Of a DNA stretch of 60,014 bases, positions 7,695 to 14,940 are shown piece by piece. Position 1 is the stretch's first letter, and each line of letters begins with the position of its first letter. Under the pieces are notes generated by a model that worked only from the letters and a program-made list of their open reading frames with translations, had not been told where the DNA came from and did not search any database. Both the position numbers and the translations under genes were made by a program. The DNA comes from an uncultured Bacteroidia bacterium (GTDB taxonomy: Bacteria > Bacteroidota > Bacteroidia > Bacteroidales > F082), in contig CADAVB010000003.1 of NCBI GenBank assembly GCA_902791165.1, positions 1-60,014 on the forward strand, given 5' to 3'.

Positions 7695-7710
7695 CAGAAA
7701 AGATTATAAT

Positions 7711-8469
7711 ATGTCGTACAAAACATGTAAATGGTGCGGAAGAAAGTTTGATGAGAGAAATGCGGTTTATAGCGGTTTAGGGGGAATATTTGGCAATGAT
7801 TTCGGAGGTGGTGTATATTGCTCTGAAAAATGCAAAGCCGAAGCTGAAGCGAAAGCAAAAGGTGTTACCTCAAACAATTCCTACGATGATGACGACCATA
7901 GCACTGGGTTGTTAGGAATCATCTGGAAAGTTGTCAAATGGGTGATAATCATTACCATTATTTGGTTCGTTTATGACAACTACATCAAAGGTGATACATC
8001 GAAAACGGAATCGCCCACAAGCCACTTACAAAGTTCGAGCAAAAGTGATGTTGTATCTTCCAGAACTTCTTCACAAACATCAACAGAAATCATCAATGAT
8101 TCCAAAATCAAACAAATTGCAAGTTTGTGGTCGGCTTGCCATAATAACAGAGACCTATATCAACTCTATTTGCTCTATGCCAACAATGTAAGGTATTACC
8201 AATCTGACTATTCGAGAGATCAAATACATGAATCGAAAGAAAAACTGATGAACAAATATCCCGATTTCAAGCAAGAAATCAGTAACTTGTCTGTAAAAAA
8301 GGAGGATTCTTACTATAAAGTTTCTTTCGATAAAAAAGTCTGGACGGATTCACAAACCGCGCCAAAAACTTACCCGTCTTATTTGCATGTCAAAATGATT
8401 GATGGTTCATTGAAAATAATAGCTGAAAGCGATTTGGTCACGGATAAAAATTTGAGCAAAAAGAAATAA
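7711..8469 (+). CDS. Membrane protein with N-terminal zinc-ribbon-like motif
   Basis: 252 residues. The first 50 have CKWCGRKF and CSEKC, a four-Cys pattern (two CxxC-like pairs about 28 residues apart) that could bind zinc, followed by a charged KAEAEAKAKG stretch. A transmembrane segment lies at about 70-92 (WKVVKWVIIITIIWFVYDNY). After a Ser/Thr-rich linker the C-terminal ~115 residues look like an NTF2/SnoaL-like domain (WSACHNNRDLYQLYLLYANN, then a YYKVSFDKKVW strand). The likely topology is a cytoplasmic zinc motif with an extracytoplasmic C-terminal domain. The function is unknown. Codon use is AT-rich against the neighbours, which suggests recent acquisition. A terminator follows at 8496. 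Confidence 0.65.
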   Translation: MSYKTCKWCGRKFDERNAVYSGLGGIFGNDFGGGVYCSEKCKAEAEAKAKGVTSNNSYDDDDHSTGLLGIIWKVVKWVIIITIIWFVYDNYIKGDTSKTESPTSHLQSSSKSDVVSSRTSSQTSTEIINDSKIKQIASLWSACHNNRDLYQLYLLYANNVRYYQSDYSRDQIHESKEKLMNKYPDFKQEISNLSVKKEDSYYKVSFDKKVWTDSQTAPKTYPSYLHVKMIDGSLKIIAESDLVTDKNLSKKK

Positions 8470-8495
8470 CAAGTCTACTATTTGCTGATATAAAT

Positions 8496-8530
8496 CGCCC
8501 GTCAGAAGCAATTCTTGGCGGGCGGTTTTT
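8496..8530 (+). terminator. Rho-independent terminator
   Basis: CGCCCGTC (8496-8503) pairs with GGCGGGCG (8517-8524) with one wobble, and inner AGAA/TTCT extends the stem. TTTTT follows. It ends the unit that starts with the HTH gene. Confidence 0.8.
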
Positions 8531-8532
8531 GC

Positions 8533-8621
8533 AAAAATCTTGATTTCGTGCAAAAATAATACTTAAAAAATCTTGATTTCGTGCAAAAATAACGCTTAAA
8601 AAATCTTGATTTCGTGCAAAA
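8533..8621 (+). repeat. Three tandem 33-bp repeats upstream of the AAA ATPase gene
   Basis: The core TCTTGATTTCGTGCAAAA starts at 8538, 8571 and 8604, exactly 33 nt apart. The first two copies continue with ATAAyrCTTAAAA. The third runs into the promoter box TATCTTTG. The two upstream units therefore look like tandem duplications of the promoter-proximal DNA and could be regulator binding sites. Confidence 0.85.
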
Positions 8622-8625
8622 GTTG

Positions 8626-8633
8626 TATCTTTG
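8626..8633 (+). promoter_or_regulatory. -7 box for the AAA ATPase gene
   Basis: TATCTTTG, 27 nt before the ATG at 8661. CTTG in the third 33-bp repeat lies 17 nt upstream and could serve as -33. A TTG frame start at 8631 is rejected because it falls inside this box. Confidence 0.6.
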
Positions 8634-8660
8634 CCGCCGAGAAATAACGGAATTATTGCA

Positions 8661-10010
8661 ATGAAACGAAAGATTTACAACGACTTACTGCGATGGAAAC
8701 AGCGCGAACAAGGCAAAGTAGCCATATTATTGGAAGGAGCAAGGCGTGTCGGCAAAAGTTACATCGTTGAGGAATTTGCGAAAAACGAGTACAAATCCTA
8801 TATCCTCGTCAATTTCGCGCACCTCAGCAATGCGCTGAAAGCCGTGTTCGACAATTACCTGAACGAAACTGAAACGTTCCTCATGTTCCTCCAAAGCGTG
8901 ACCGACACTCGCTTATATGAGCGTGAGTCGCTCATCATTTTCGACGAGGTGCAGAAATACCCTTTGGCACGACAAGCCATCAAACACTTGGTGGCCGACG
9001 GTCGTTACGATTATATCGAAACGGGTTCGTTGGTCAGCATCAACGAAAACACCCAAGACATTTTGCTGCCCTCGGAAGAACGCTCGCTGATGATGTATCC
9101 TATGGATTTCGAGGAATTTCTTTGGGCCATCGGCGACGAGATGACCATGTCTTTCATCCAACAATGTTTTGAAAAGAAGATGCCTATGGGTCCCATGCAC
9201 CGCAAGGCCATAACCTTGTTCAGACAATACCTCATCGTTGGCGGAATGCCGCAAGCCGTATTGAGCTTCATCGAGACAAAGAACTTCCAAGAAGTGGACA
9301 TAGTGAAGCGCGACATCCTCAATCTGTACCGCCGAAGCATTGACAAACATTCCAAAGGCTACCGCGAAAAAGTGAAAGCCGTGTTTGACCAAATCCCAGG
9401 CGAGTTGCAGAAGCATGAGAAACGTTTCAAGTTATCCGACCTGTCGGAAGACGCGCGTTTTCGTTCCTACGAAACTTCTTTCCTTTGGCTTCAGGATGCC
9501 GAAATCATCAACATGTGCTACAATGTGACTGAGCCGCAAGTGGGCATGAAATTAAAGCAAGACAGCCTCTCTTTCAAATGCTATATGGCCGACACGGGAC
9601 TGCTCATCTCGCACGCCTTCGATGAAAAAGCAATCCAAGGCGAGGAATTATACCAAAAACTACTTTTGGGCAAACTCGAAATCAACGCGGGAATGTTGGT
9701 AGAGAACATTGTGGCACAGATGCTTGCCGCAAGCGGGCACAAACTCTACTTCTACAGCAATCCGTCGCGCGAAAATGCCGAAGACCGAATGGAGATTGAC
9801 TTCCTTGTGGAAAAGCCCACGCTGACCAATGCCCACAACATCAGCCCCGTGGAGGTGAAATCAAGCACAAACTACACGCTTTCTTCTCTGAAAAAGTTCC
9901 AAAAGAAATTCGAGCAACAATTGGCCACGCCGTATGTTATTCATTATCAAGACTACAAGGAAAACGATGGCATCGTGTATTTACCTATCTATATGACATC
10001 GATGCTGTAA
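8661..10010 (+). CDS. AAA family ATPase with DUF4143 domain
   Basis: 449 residues. The Walker A motif GARRVGKS is at about 26-33 and a Walker B-like SLIIFDEVQKYP at about 93-104, followed by an ETGSLVS sensor-like stretch. The C-terminal half carries the DUF4143 region, which includes an NPSRENAEDRMEIDFLVEK...PVEVKSS stretch like the PD-(D/E)xK nuclease pattern (D, then E-V-K). This family is common and variably present in Bacteroidota and archaea. Its role is not established, and links to mobile DNA or defence are often suggested. It sits alone behind the tandem repeats, with its end 19 nt from the convergent esterase gene. Confidence 0.85.
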   Translation: MKRKIYNDLLRWKQREQGKVAILLEGARRVGKSYIVEEFAKNEYKSYILVNFAHLSNALKAVFDNYLNETETFLMFLQSVTDTRLYERESLIIFDEVQKYPLARQAIKHLVADGRYDYIETGSLVSINENTQDILLPSEERSLMMYPMDFEEFLWAIGDEMTMSFIQQCFEKKMPMGPMHRKAITLFRQYLIVGGMPQAVLSFIETKNFQEVDIVKRDILNLYRRSIDKHSKGYREKVKAVFDQIPGELQKHEKRFKLSDLSEDARFRSYETSFLWLQDAEIINMCYNVTEPQVGMKLKQDSLSFKCYMADTGLLISHAFDEKAIQGEELYQKLLLGKLEINAGMLVENIVAQMLAASGHKLYFYSNPSRENAEDRMEIDFLVEKPTLTNAHNISPVEVKSSTNYTLSSLKKFQKKFEQQLATPYVIHYQDYKENDGIVYLPIYMTSML

Positions 10011-10029
10011 TTACAAACTTCTCAATTGG

Positions 10030-10947
10030 TTACTTATACAAATCACTCGGCTTGAAGAAGTCGTAAGGTGGCATCGTGGCAGGGTCGAGGTTGGTGTAGG
10101 TGCCATCCACTTGGAGCTTTTCCTTGTTGTAGATATAATGGCGGCAGAACCACAACAGGTCGTCGATGGTGAGCGGACCAGCCACGGCGATGCTGTGACC
10201 ATAGCCCTCGAAACGCCGTGCGAAATAGGGATAGTCGTATTTCTCGAAACGTTTCACCAAGGCATCAAGGCCGAAAAAGCCCACATTGAGGAAGCTTATT
10301 CCCTTGTATGACACCAAATTATCATTCATTCCGTGATACATCATCGTCGGAGCGGGAGCGCGGTTGCGATACTTCACCTTGCCCTCCTTAGAGAAGATGG
10401 CACCTGCGTAAGCCACCACGCCAGCCAAACGGAAATCCTCGGGCAGAATATCGGAATTAAGGAAGCCGTTGCATAGCGCGTAATCGGTTTGCAACGAAGT
10501 GATGGCTCCCGCACTTGAGCCGGTCATCACGATATAATCCTTGTTGATTTTCAGCTCTTTGGCGTGTTTCAACAGAAAATCCAGAGCCGAAATCGCATCT
10601 TCCGTGGCCATATAAACGGCTTTTTCCAAAGGCTCGGTGTTGAAAATGCCGAGGTTCTTCACGCCTTTCAAGCCGAGGCGATAATCGATGGAAGCCACTT
10701 GGAAGCCCGCTTCGACCAACTGCTTGAAATAGGCCTTCTCCCAGTCGCCGTCGCGGTTGCCCATAATGAAACCACCGCCGAAAACATAAACCAAGCAAAT
10801 CGTGCTATCGTTCACGTTTTCAGGCGTGTAGAAATCGAGATAAAGATTCAGCGTGTCGCGCTCGGCATACTTGTATGTCGTCATGTTTTGCGCAAAAGCC
10901 GCTGTGGCTGCGCAGAGTAGCGCCAAAATCGGGATTATCTTTTTCAT
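10030..10947 (-). CDS. Secreted alpha/beta hydrolase (esterase/lipase-like)
   Basis: 305 residues from the ATG at 10947. Nine upstream codons in frame are rejected because the signal peptide begins MKKIIPILALLCAATAAFAQ. Motifs are FGGGF (oxyanion hole, about 66-70), GSSAGA (nucleophile Ser, about 151-156), an Asp in YHGMNDNLV and a His in EGYGHS near residue 260, a complete carboxylesterase-like triad. The substrate cannot be told from sequence. Periplasmic or exported location is expected. The gene is alone on the minus strand, with the palindrome at 10973-11031 just upstream. Confidence 0.8.
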   Translation of the reverse strand: MKKIIPILALLCAATAAFAQNMTTYKYAERDTLNLYLDFYTPENVNDSTICLVYVFGGGFIMGNRDGDWEKAYFKQLVEAGFQVASIDYRLGLKGVKNLGIFNTEPLEKAVYMATEDAISALDFLLKHAKELKINKDYIVMTGSSAGAITSLQTDYALCNGFLNSDILPEDFRLAGVVAYAGAIFSKEGKVKYRNRAPAPTMMYHGMNDNLVSYKGISFLNVGFFGLDALVKRFEKYDYPYFARRFEGYGHSIAVAGPLTIDDLLWFCRHYIYNKEKLQVDGTYTNLDPATMPPYDFFKPSDLYK

Positions 10948-10972
10948 TTTTGTTGTGTTTTTGACCATGACC

Positions 10973-11031
10973 ACTGACCCTGACCCAGACTTGACTCAAC
11001 CTATATGAAAACAGTCAGGGTCAGGGTCAGT
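10973..11031. repeat. Long inverted repeat in the esterase upstream region
   Basis: ACTGACCCTGACCC (10973-10986) and GGGTCAGGGTCAGT (11018-11031) form a perfect 14-bp stem around a 31-nt loop. Each arm is itself built from GACCCT words. It fills the gap between the esterase start and the acyltransferase gene that ends at 11040, and could act as that gene's terminator-like structure or a regulator site. No T-run follows in either direction. Confidence 0.75.
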
Positions 11032-11039
11032 AGCCATCG

Positions 11040-11981
11040 TTATGATTGATGCGTCTTATAGTATTCTCTCAGAAATTCAGGGAGTTGGCGCAGGGCGGCT
11101 TGTTCGCGCCATTGTTTTCGCACTTCTTGGGCAGGCACCCCAAAAACGGCCTTGCCTGGCTCGATGCTCTTATCGACGGCGGAGGTGGCCAACACAACCG
11201 CGCCCGTGCCGATGACCAAGTCCTTGTTGATGCAGACACGACCCCAGAGTATGACATCGTCCTCGATGCGCGTCACACCTGCGATGGCAGCATGGGCACC
11301 GATGAGGCAATTATGGCCGATGTAACTGTCGTGCCCAACTTGGCAGTGGTTGTCGAATTTGGTGCCGCTCTCAATGACAGTGTCCGAAGTAACGCCTCGG
11401 TCGATACTGCACAGGGCGCCAATTTCCACGTCATCACCAATGACAACGCGACCAAACGACTCGAACTTTTTGAAGCCCTCGTTGCGGCGCTGGAAATAAT
11501 AACCGTCCGCCCCGATGACGCTGCCCGAATGAATGATAACATTGTCGCCAATCACGCAGTGGTCGTAGATGGTCACATTGGGATGGATGAGACAGTTTTT
11601 GCCGATGACGGTGTGGTGTCCGACAAAGCTTCCCGGCATGATGTGCGTCCCCTCTCCTATCGTCGCACTCTCGCTAATAGGCTGGTTTTGAGGCTCGAAG
11701 GGACGGAAATGCCGCATCAGGCGGACGAAAGCGTCGAAGGGGTCGGGGTGCAAAAGCAGGGCTTTGCCTTCGGGGCAGACTACCTCTTTATTAATAAGCA
11801 CCACCGTGGCCGCCGAATTGAGCGCCTTGGCGTAGTATTTCGGGTGATCGACGAAGGTGATGTCGCCCGCCTCCACCTTGTGGATTTCGTTCAGGCCTGT
11901 GACGGGGAAGTTGGCAGGGCCAACATATTGTGCACCAACCAGTTCCGCTATGGATTTTAGGGTAGATTTCTTGATTTTCAT
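11040..11981 (-). CDS. lpxD: LpxD-like UDP-3-O-acylglucosamine N-acyltransferase
   Basis: 313 residues from the ATG at 11981. Upstream in-frame codons cover the promoter and are rejected. Residues 1-95 form the LpxD-type uridine-binding domain (SIAELVGAQYVG, FVDHPKYYAKAL). Residues 105-290 are left-handed beta-helix hexapeptide repeats (SATIGEGTHIMPG, VIGDNVIIHSGSVIGADGYYF), with the acyltransferase His region at DNHCQVGHDSYIGHN. LpxD adds the second 3-hydroxyacyl chain in lipid A synthesis. At 313 residues it is shorter than usual LpxD (about 340), so it may be a paralog beside a longer enzyme elsewhere. It lies downstream of efp but has its own -7 box. Confidence 0.8.
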   Translation of the reverse strand: MKIKKSTLKSIAELVGAQYVGPANFPVTGLNEIHKVEAGDITFVDHPKYYAKALNSAATVVLINKEVVCPEGKALLLHPDPFDAFVRLMRHFRPFEPQNQPISESATIGEGTHIMPGSFVGHHTVIGKNCLIHPNVTIYDHCVIGDNVIIHSGSVIGADGYYFQRRNEGFKKFESFGRVVIGDDVEIGALCSIDRGVTSDTVIESGTKFDNHCQVGHDSYIGHNCLIGAHAAIAGVTRIEDDVILWGRVCINKDLVIGTGAVVLATSAVDKSIEPGKAVFGVPAQEVRKQWREQAALRQLPEFLREYYKTHQS

Positions 11982-12007
11982 CGGATTGCGATTAAAGAAT
12001 GATAGCG

Positions 12008-12015
12008 CAAAAATA
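12008..12015 (-). promoter_or_regulatory. -7 box for the LpxD-like gene
   Basis: TATTTTTG on the minus strand, 27 nt upstream of the ATG at 11981. Confidence 0.55.
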
Positions 12016-12067
12016 CAAAAAAAGCGCAAAGTCAATGACTCTGCGCTCATTTTTCAGGCATGTAGGC

Positions 12068-12631
12068 TTAGGCCTTCACGCGCTCACAATATTCGCCCGT
12101 GCGAGTATCGACGCGGATAAGGTCGTCCGTGTTGATGAACAGCGGAACGCGGACCATCGCGCCCGTCTCGACGGTGGCTTCCTTCATGGCGTTGGTGGCG
12201 GTGTTGCCCTTTTCGCCCGGCTCGGTGTAGGTCACCTGAAGCACGGTCTTCACTGGCATTTCGGCGTAAAGGATGGTCTCGGTGGAGGCATCCACGATGA
12301 CATCAACGATGTCATTTTCCTTCATAAATTTCACGCCCGTGATGCTGTCGCCGGGAATCGGGATTTGGTCGTAGGTCTCGGTGTGCATGAACATAAAGTC
12401 CTCGCCTTCTTTGTAGAGGTACTGGTAAGGGCGGTGCTCAACACGCACGTCTTCGAGCTTCACGCCGATGTCGAAACGCTTTTCCAAAACGTTGCCGCTC
12501 ATCACATCCTTCAGTTTGATACGCATGATAGTGTTGCCTTTTCCGGGCTTAACATGTTGGAAGTCAATGCAGAAATAAATCTTTCCGTCCATACGGATGG
12601 CGCTTCCAATCTTTACGTCTTGACTTAACAT
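12068..12631 (-). CDS. efp: Translation elongation factor P
   Basis: 187 residues, the normal length. Three beta-barrel domains are expected. The domain I tip loop reads HVKPGKGN with K31 at the tip, the residue that is modified or used directly to rescue ribosomes stalled at polyproline. The C-terminal domain shows the conserved GAMVRVPLFINTDDLIRVDTRTGEY signature (position about 155-180). It acts in the cytoplasm at the ribosomal P/E sites. No modification enzyme (EpmA, EarP) is in the window. It is expressed from the divergent promoter pair at 12683/12699. Confidence 0.96.
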   Translation of the reverse strand: MLSQDVKIGSAIRMDGKIYFCIDFQHVKPGKGNTIMRIKLKDVMSGNVLEKRFDIGVKLEDVRVEHRPYQYLYKEGEDFMFMHTETYDQIPIPGDSITGVKFMKENDIVDVIVDASTETILYAEMPVKTVLQVTYTEPGEKGNTATNAMKEATVETGAMVRVPLFINTDDLIRVDTRTGEYCERVKA

Positions 12632-12682
12632 AGTATTTTCAGATTTAATGATTTAAGATGCAAAAATTAAAATTTGAGGGTG

Positions 12683-12690
12683 CAAAGATA
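12683..12690 (-). promoter_or_regulatory. -7 box for efp
   Basis: TATCTTTG on the minus strand, 52 nt upstream of the efp start. Confidence 0.55.
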
Positions 12691-12698
12691 TAAAAAAT

Positions 12699-12706
12699 TA
12701 TTTTTG
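12699..12706 (+). promoter_or_regulatory. -7 box for the S9 peptidase gene
   Basis: TATTTTTG on the plus strand, divergent from the efp box and 58 nt upstream of the ATG at 12765. Confidence 0.5.
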
Positions 12707-12764
12707 CCGACACTGCATGACAAAAAAACGTATTTTTACCGCCAAATTTCTAAACCATAAAAAT

Positions 12765-14876
12765 ATGAAGAAAAACAAACTATTCCTGTTAGCCATGATT
12801 ACTTGTTCAATTGTATCGTGCAACACAACCTCACCCCGTGAAAACGGGGCTGAAACTGAGCCGAAAGGCAAAGACAAAATCGGCCCGAAGGAACTCACGC
12901 TGACTTCGGACATCATGACACCCGAAGTGCTTTGGAGCATGGGCCGCATCGGGGATTACACCATCTCGCCCGACCATTCGCAAATCGTTTACAACGTAAC
13001 CTACTACAGCGTGCCCGAAAACCGCAGCGGCTCCACCTTATATATTATGAACGCCGACGGTAGCGGAAACAAGGTGTTGGTCGAGAGCAAGGACAGCCAA
13101 TACAGCCCGCAATGGCGTCCCGACGGCAAGAAAATCGGCTTCCTCGCGCCTAAAGACGACATTATGCAACTTTGGGAAGTGAACCCCGACGGGACGGGAG
13201 TTGAATGTGTTTCAAACGAGAAAGACGACATCAACGGTTTCCTCTATTCGCCTGACTGCCAGCAGGTCATCTTCACCGAGGAAGTGAAGCTGAAAGAGAC
13301 CGTGGCCGACATCTATCCCGACCTCGACAAGTCCTCTGGCCGCATCAACAACGACTTGATGTATCGCCATTGGGACCATTGGGTGGACACTTACGGCCAC
13401 ATCTTCGTGGGCAACTTCAGCAGTGGAAAAATCGAGGCTTCGTTTGACGCGATGCAAGGCGAGCAATGGGAAGCCCCCGTGCGTCCCTTCGGCGGCATGG
13501 AGCAAGTGCAGTGGCTGCCCGACGGCAAGAGCTTCGTCTATTGCTGCCGCAAGAAAGTCGGCAAGGATTACGCCCTTTCGACCAACACCGACATCTACCA
13601 ATACACCATCCTGAGCGGCGAGTGCAAAAACCTCACCGAAGGCATGATGGGCTACGACCTCAACCCCGTCATCTCGCCTGACGGCAAATACATGGCCTGG
13701 GAAAGCATGGAACGCGACGGCTACGAAAGCGACAAGCAACGCCTCTTCGTGATGAACCTCGAAACGGGCGAAAAGACCGACTACTCAGCCAAGTTCGACC
13801 AATGCTGCACGGGCTTCAGCTGGGCCGACGACAGCAAGACCTTGTACTTCATCAGCGATGCCTACGCCACCGACCAAATCTATGCCCTCAACATCGAGAA
13901 CGGCGAAATCAAGAAACTGACGGAAGGCAAACACAACTACGTTTCAGTGCATTGGAACGGCGACAAACTGATTGCCGGTCGCCAGTCGATGAGCCACCCG
14001 ACGGAACTCTTCAGCGTTGACCCCGCCACGGGTGAAGCCAAGCAAATCACCACCGTGAACGACAAGATTTTCTCGCAACTGACGATGGGCGACGTGAAAG
14101 AACGCTGGGTGAAGACCACCGACGGCAAGGACATGCTCGTGTGGGTCATCTACCCGCCTCATTTCGATGCCAACAAGAAATACCCTGCCCTGCTCTACTG
14201 CGAAGGCGGACCGCAAAGCACGGTGAGCCAATTCTGGAGCTACCGTTGGAACTTCCAGATGATGGCCGCCAACGATTATATCGTGGTCGCGCCCAACCGT
14301 CGAGGCCTACCTGGCTTCGGTCAGGAGTGGCTTGAGGAAATCAGCGGAGACTACGGCGGACAGTGCATGAAAGACTACCTCAGCGCCATCGACGAACTGA
14401 AGAAAGAGCCTTACATCGACGAGAACCGCCTCGGTGCCGTGGGTGCCAGCTTCGGCGGCTACAGTGTGTATTGGTTGGCTGGCCATCACGAGAATCGTTT
14501 CAAGGCTCTCATCGCCCACGACGGCATGTTCAACCTTGAGGCACAATACCTTGAAACTGAGGAGATGTGGTTCGTGAACTGGGACCTCGGCGGCCCCTTC
14601 TGGGACTGGAACAACCCAACCGTCCGCAAGACCTACGCCAACTCGCCACACCTCTTTGTCGATAAATGGACGGCGCCCATCCTCGTCATCCACGGCGGCT
14701 TGGACTACCGCATCTGCTTCACACAAGGAATGCAGGCCTACAACGCGGCCATCCTTCGCGGCCTCGATGCCGAGTTCCTCTATTTCCCCGATGAGAACCA
14801 CTGGGTGCTGAAACCTCAGAACGGCGTGTTGTGGCAACGCAGGTTCTATAATTGGTTGGATAAATACTTGAAATGA
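12765..14876 (+). CDS. S9 family prolyl oligopeptidase-type peptidase, lipoprotein
   Basis: 703 residues from the ATG at 12765. Sixteen in-frame upstream codons are rejected because the signal MKKNKLFLLAMITCSIVSC starts here and ends in a lipobox Cys. The N-terminal two-thirds is a WD40/PD40-like beta-propeller (SPDHSQIVYNV, RPDGKKIGFL, SPDGKYMAWES repeats). The C-terminal ~250 residues are an alpha/beta hydrolase with GASFGGY (Ser), HGGLDYR (Asp) and DENHWV (His) in the DPP IV/acylaminoacyl-peptidase order. It probably clips short peptides in the periplasm or at the outer membrane. Single-gene unit closed by the palindrome at 14906. Confidence 0.9.
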   Translation: MKKNKLFLLAMITCSIVSCNTTSPRENGAETEPKGKDKIGPKELTLTSDIMTPEVLWSMGRIGDYTISPDHSQIVYNVTYYSVPENRSGSTLYIMNADGSGNKVLVESKDSQYSPQWRPDGKKIGFLAPKDDIMQLWEVNPDGTGVECVSNEKDDINGFLYSPDCQQVIFTEEVKLKETVADIYPDLDKSSGRINNDLMYRHWDHWVDTYGHIFVGNFSSGKIEASFDAMQGEQWEAPVRPFGGMEQVQWLPDGKSFVYCCRKKVGKDYALSTNTDIYQYTILSGECKNLTEGMMGYDLNPVISPDGKYMAWESMERDGYESDKQRLFVMNLETGEKTDYSAKFDQCCTGFSWADDSKTLYFISDAYATDQIYALNIENGEIKKLTEGKHNYVSVHWNGDKLIAGRQSMSHPTELFSVDPATGEAKQITTVNDKIFSQLTMGDVKERWVKTTDGKDMLVWVIYPPHFDANKKYPALLYCEGGPQSTVSQFWSYRWNFQMMAANDYIVVAPNRRGLPGFGQEWLEEISGDYGGQCMKDYLSAIDELKKEPYIDENRLGAVGASFGGYSVYWLAGHHENRFKALIAHDGMFNLEAQYLETEEMWFVNWDLGGPFWDWNNPTVRKTYANSPHLFVDKWTAPILVIHGGLDYRICFTQGMQAYNAAILRGLDAEFLYFPDENHWVLKPQNGVLWQRRFYNWLDKYLK

Positions 14877-14905
14877 AAACCTGAAATAATCTCGGTTTCC
14901 CGAAT

Positions 14906-14940
14906 GTTGAGACGTGGCCTGCCACGTCTCAACTATTTTT
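14906..14940 (+). terminator. 28-nt palindrome acting as terminator (repeat family member A)
   Basis: GTTGAGACGTGG (14906-14917) pairs perfectly with CCACGTCTCAAC (14922-14933) around CCTG, then TATTTTTT follows. It should end the S9 peptidase transcript. It touches the stop codon of the convergent DUF4419 gene. Its length and pattern match the palindromes at 33935-33962 and 59916-59943. Confidence 0.85.
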
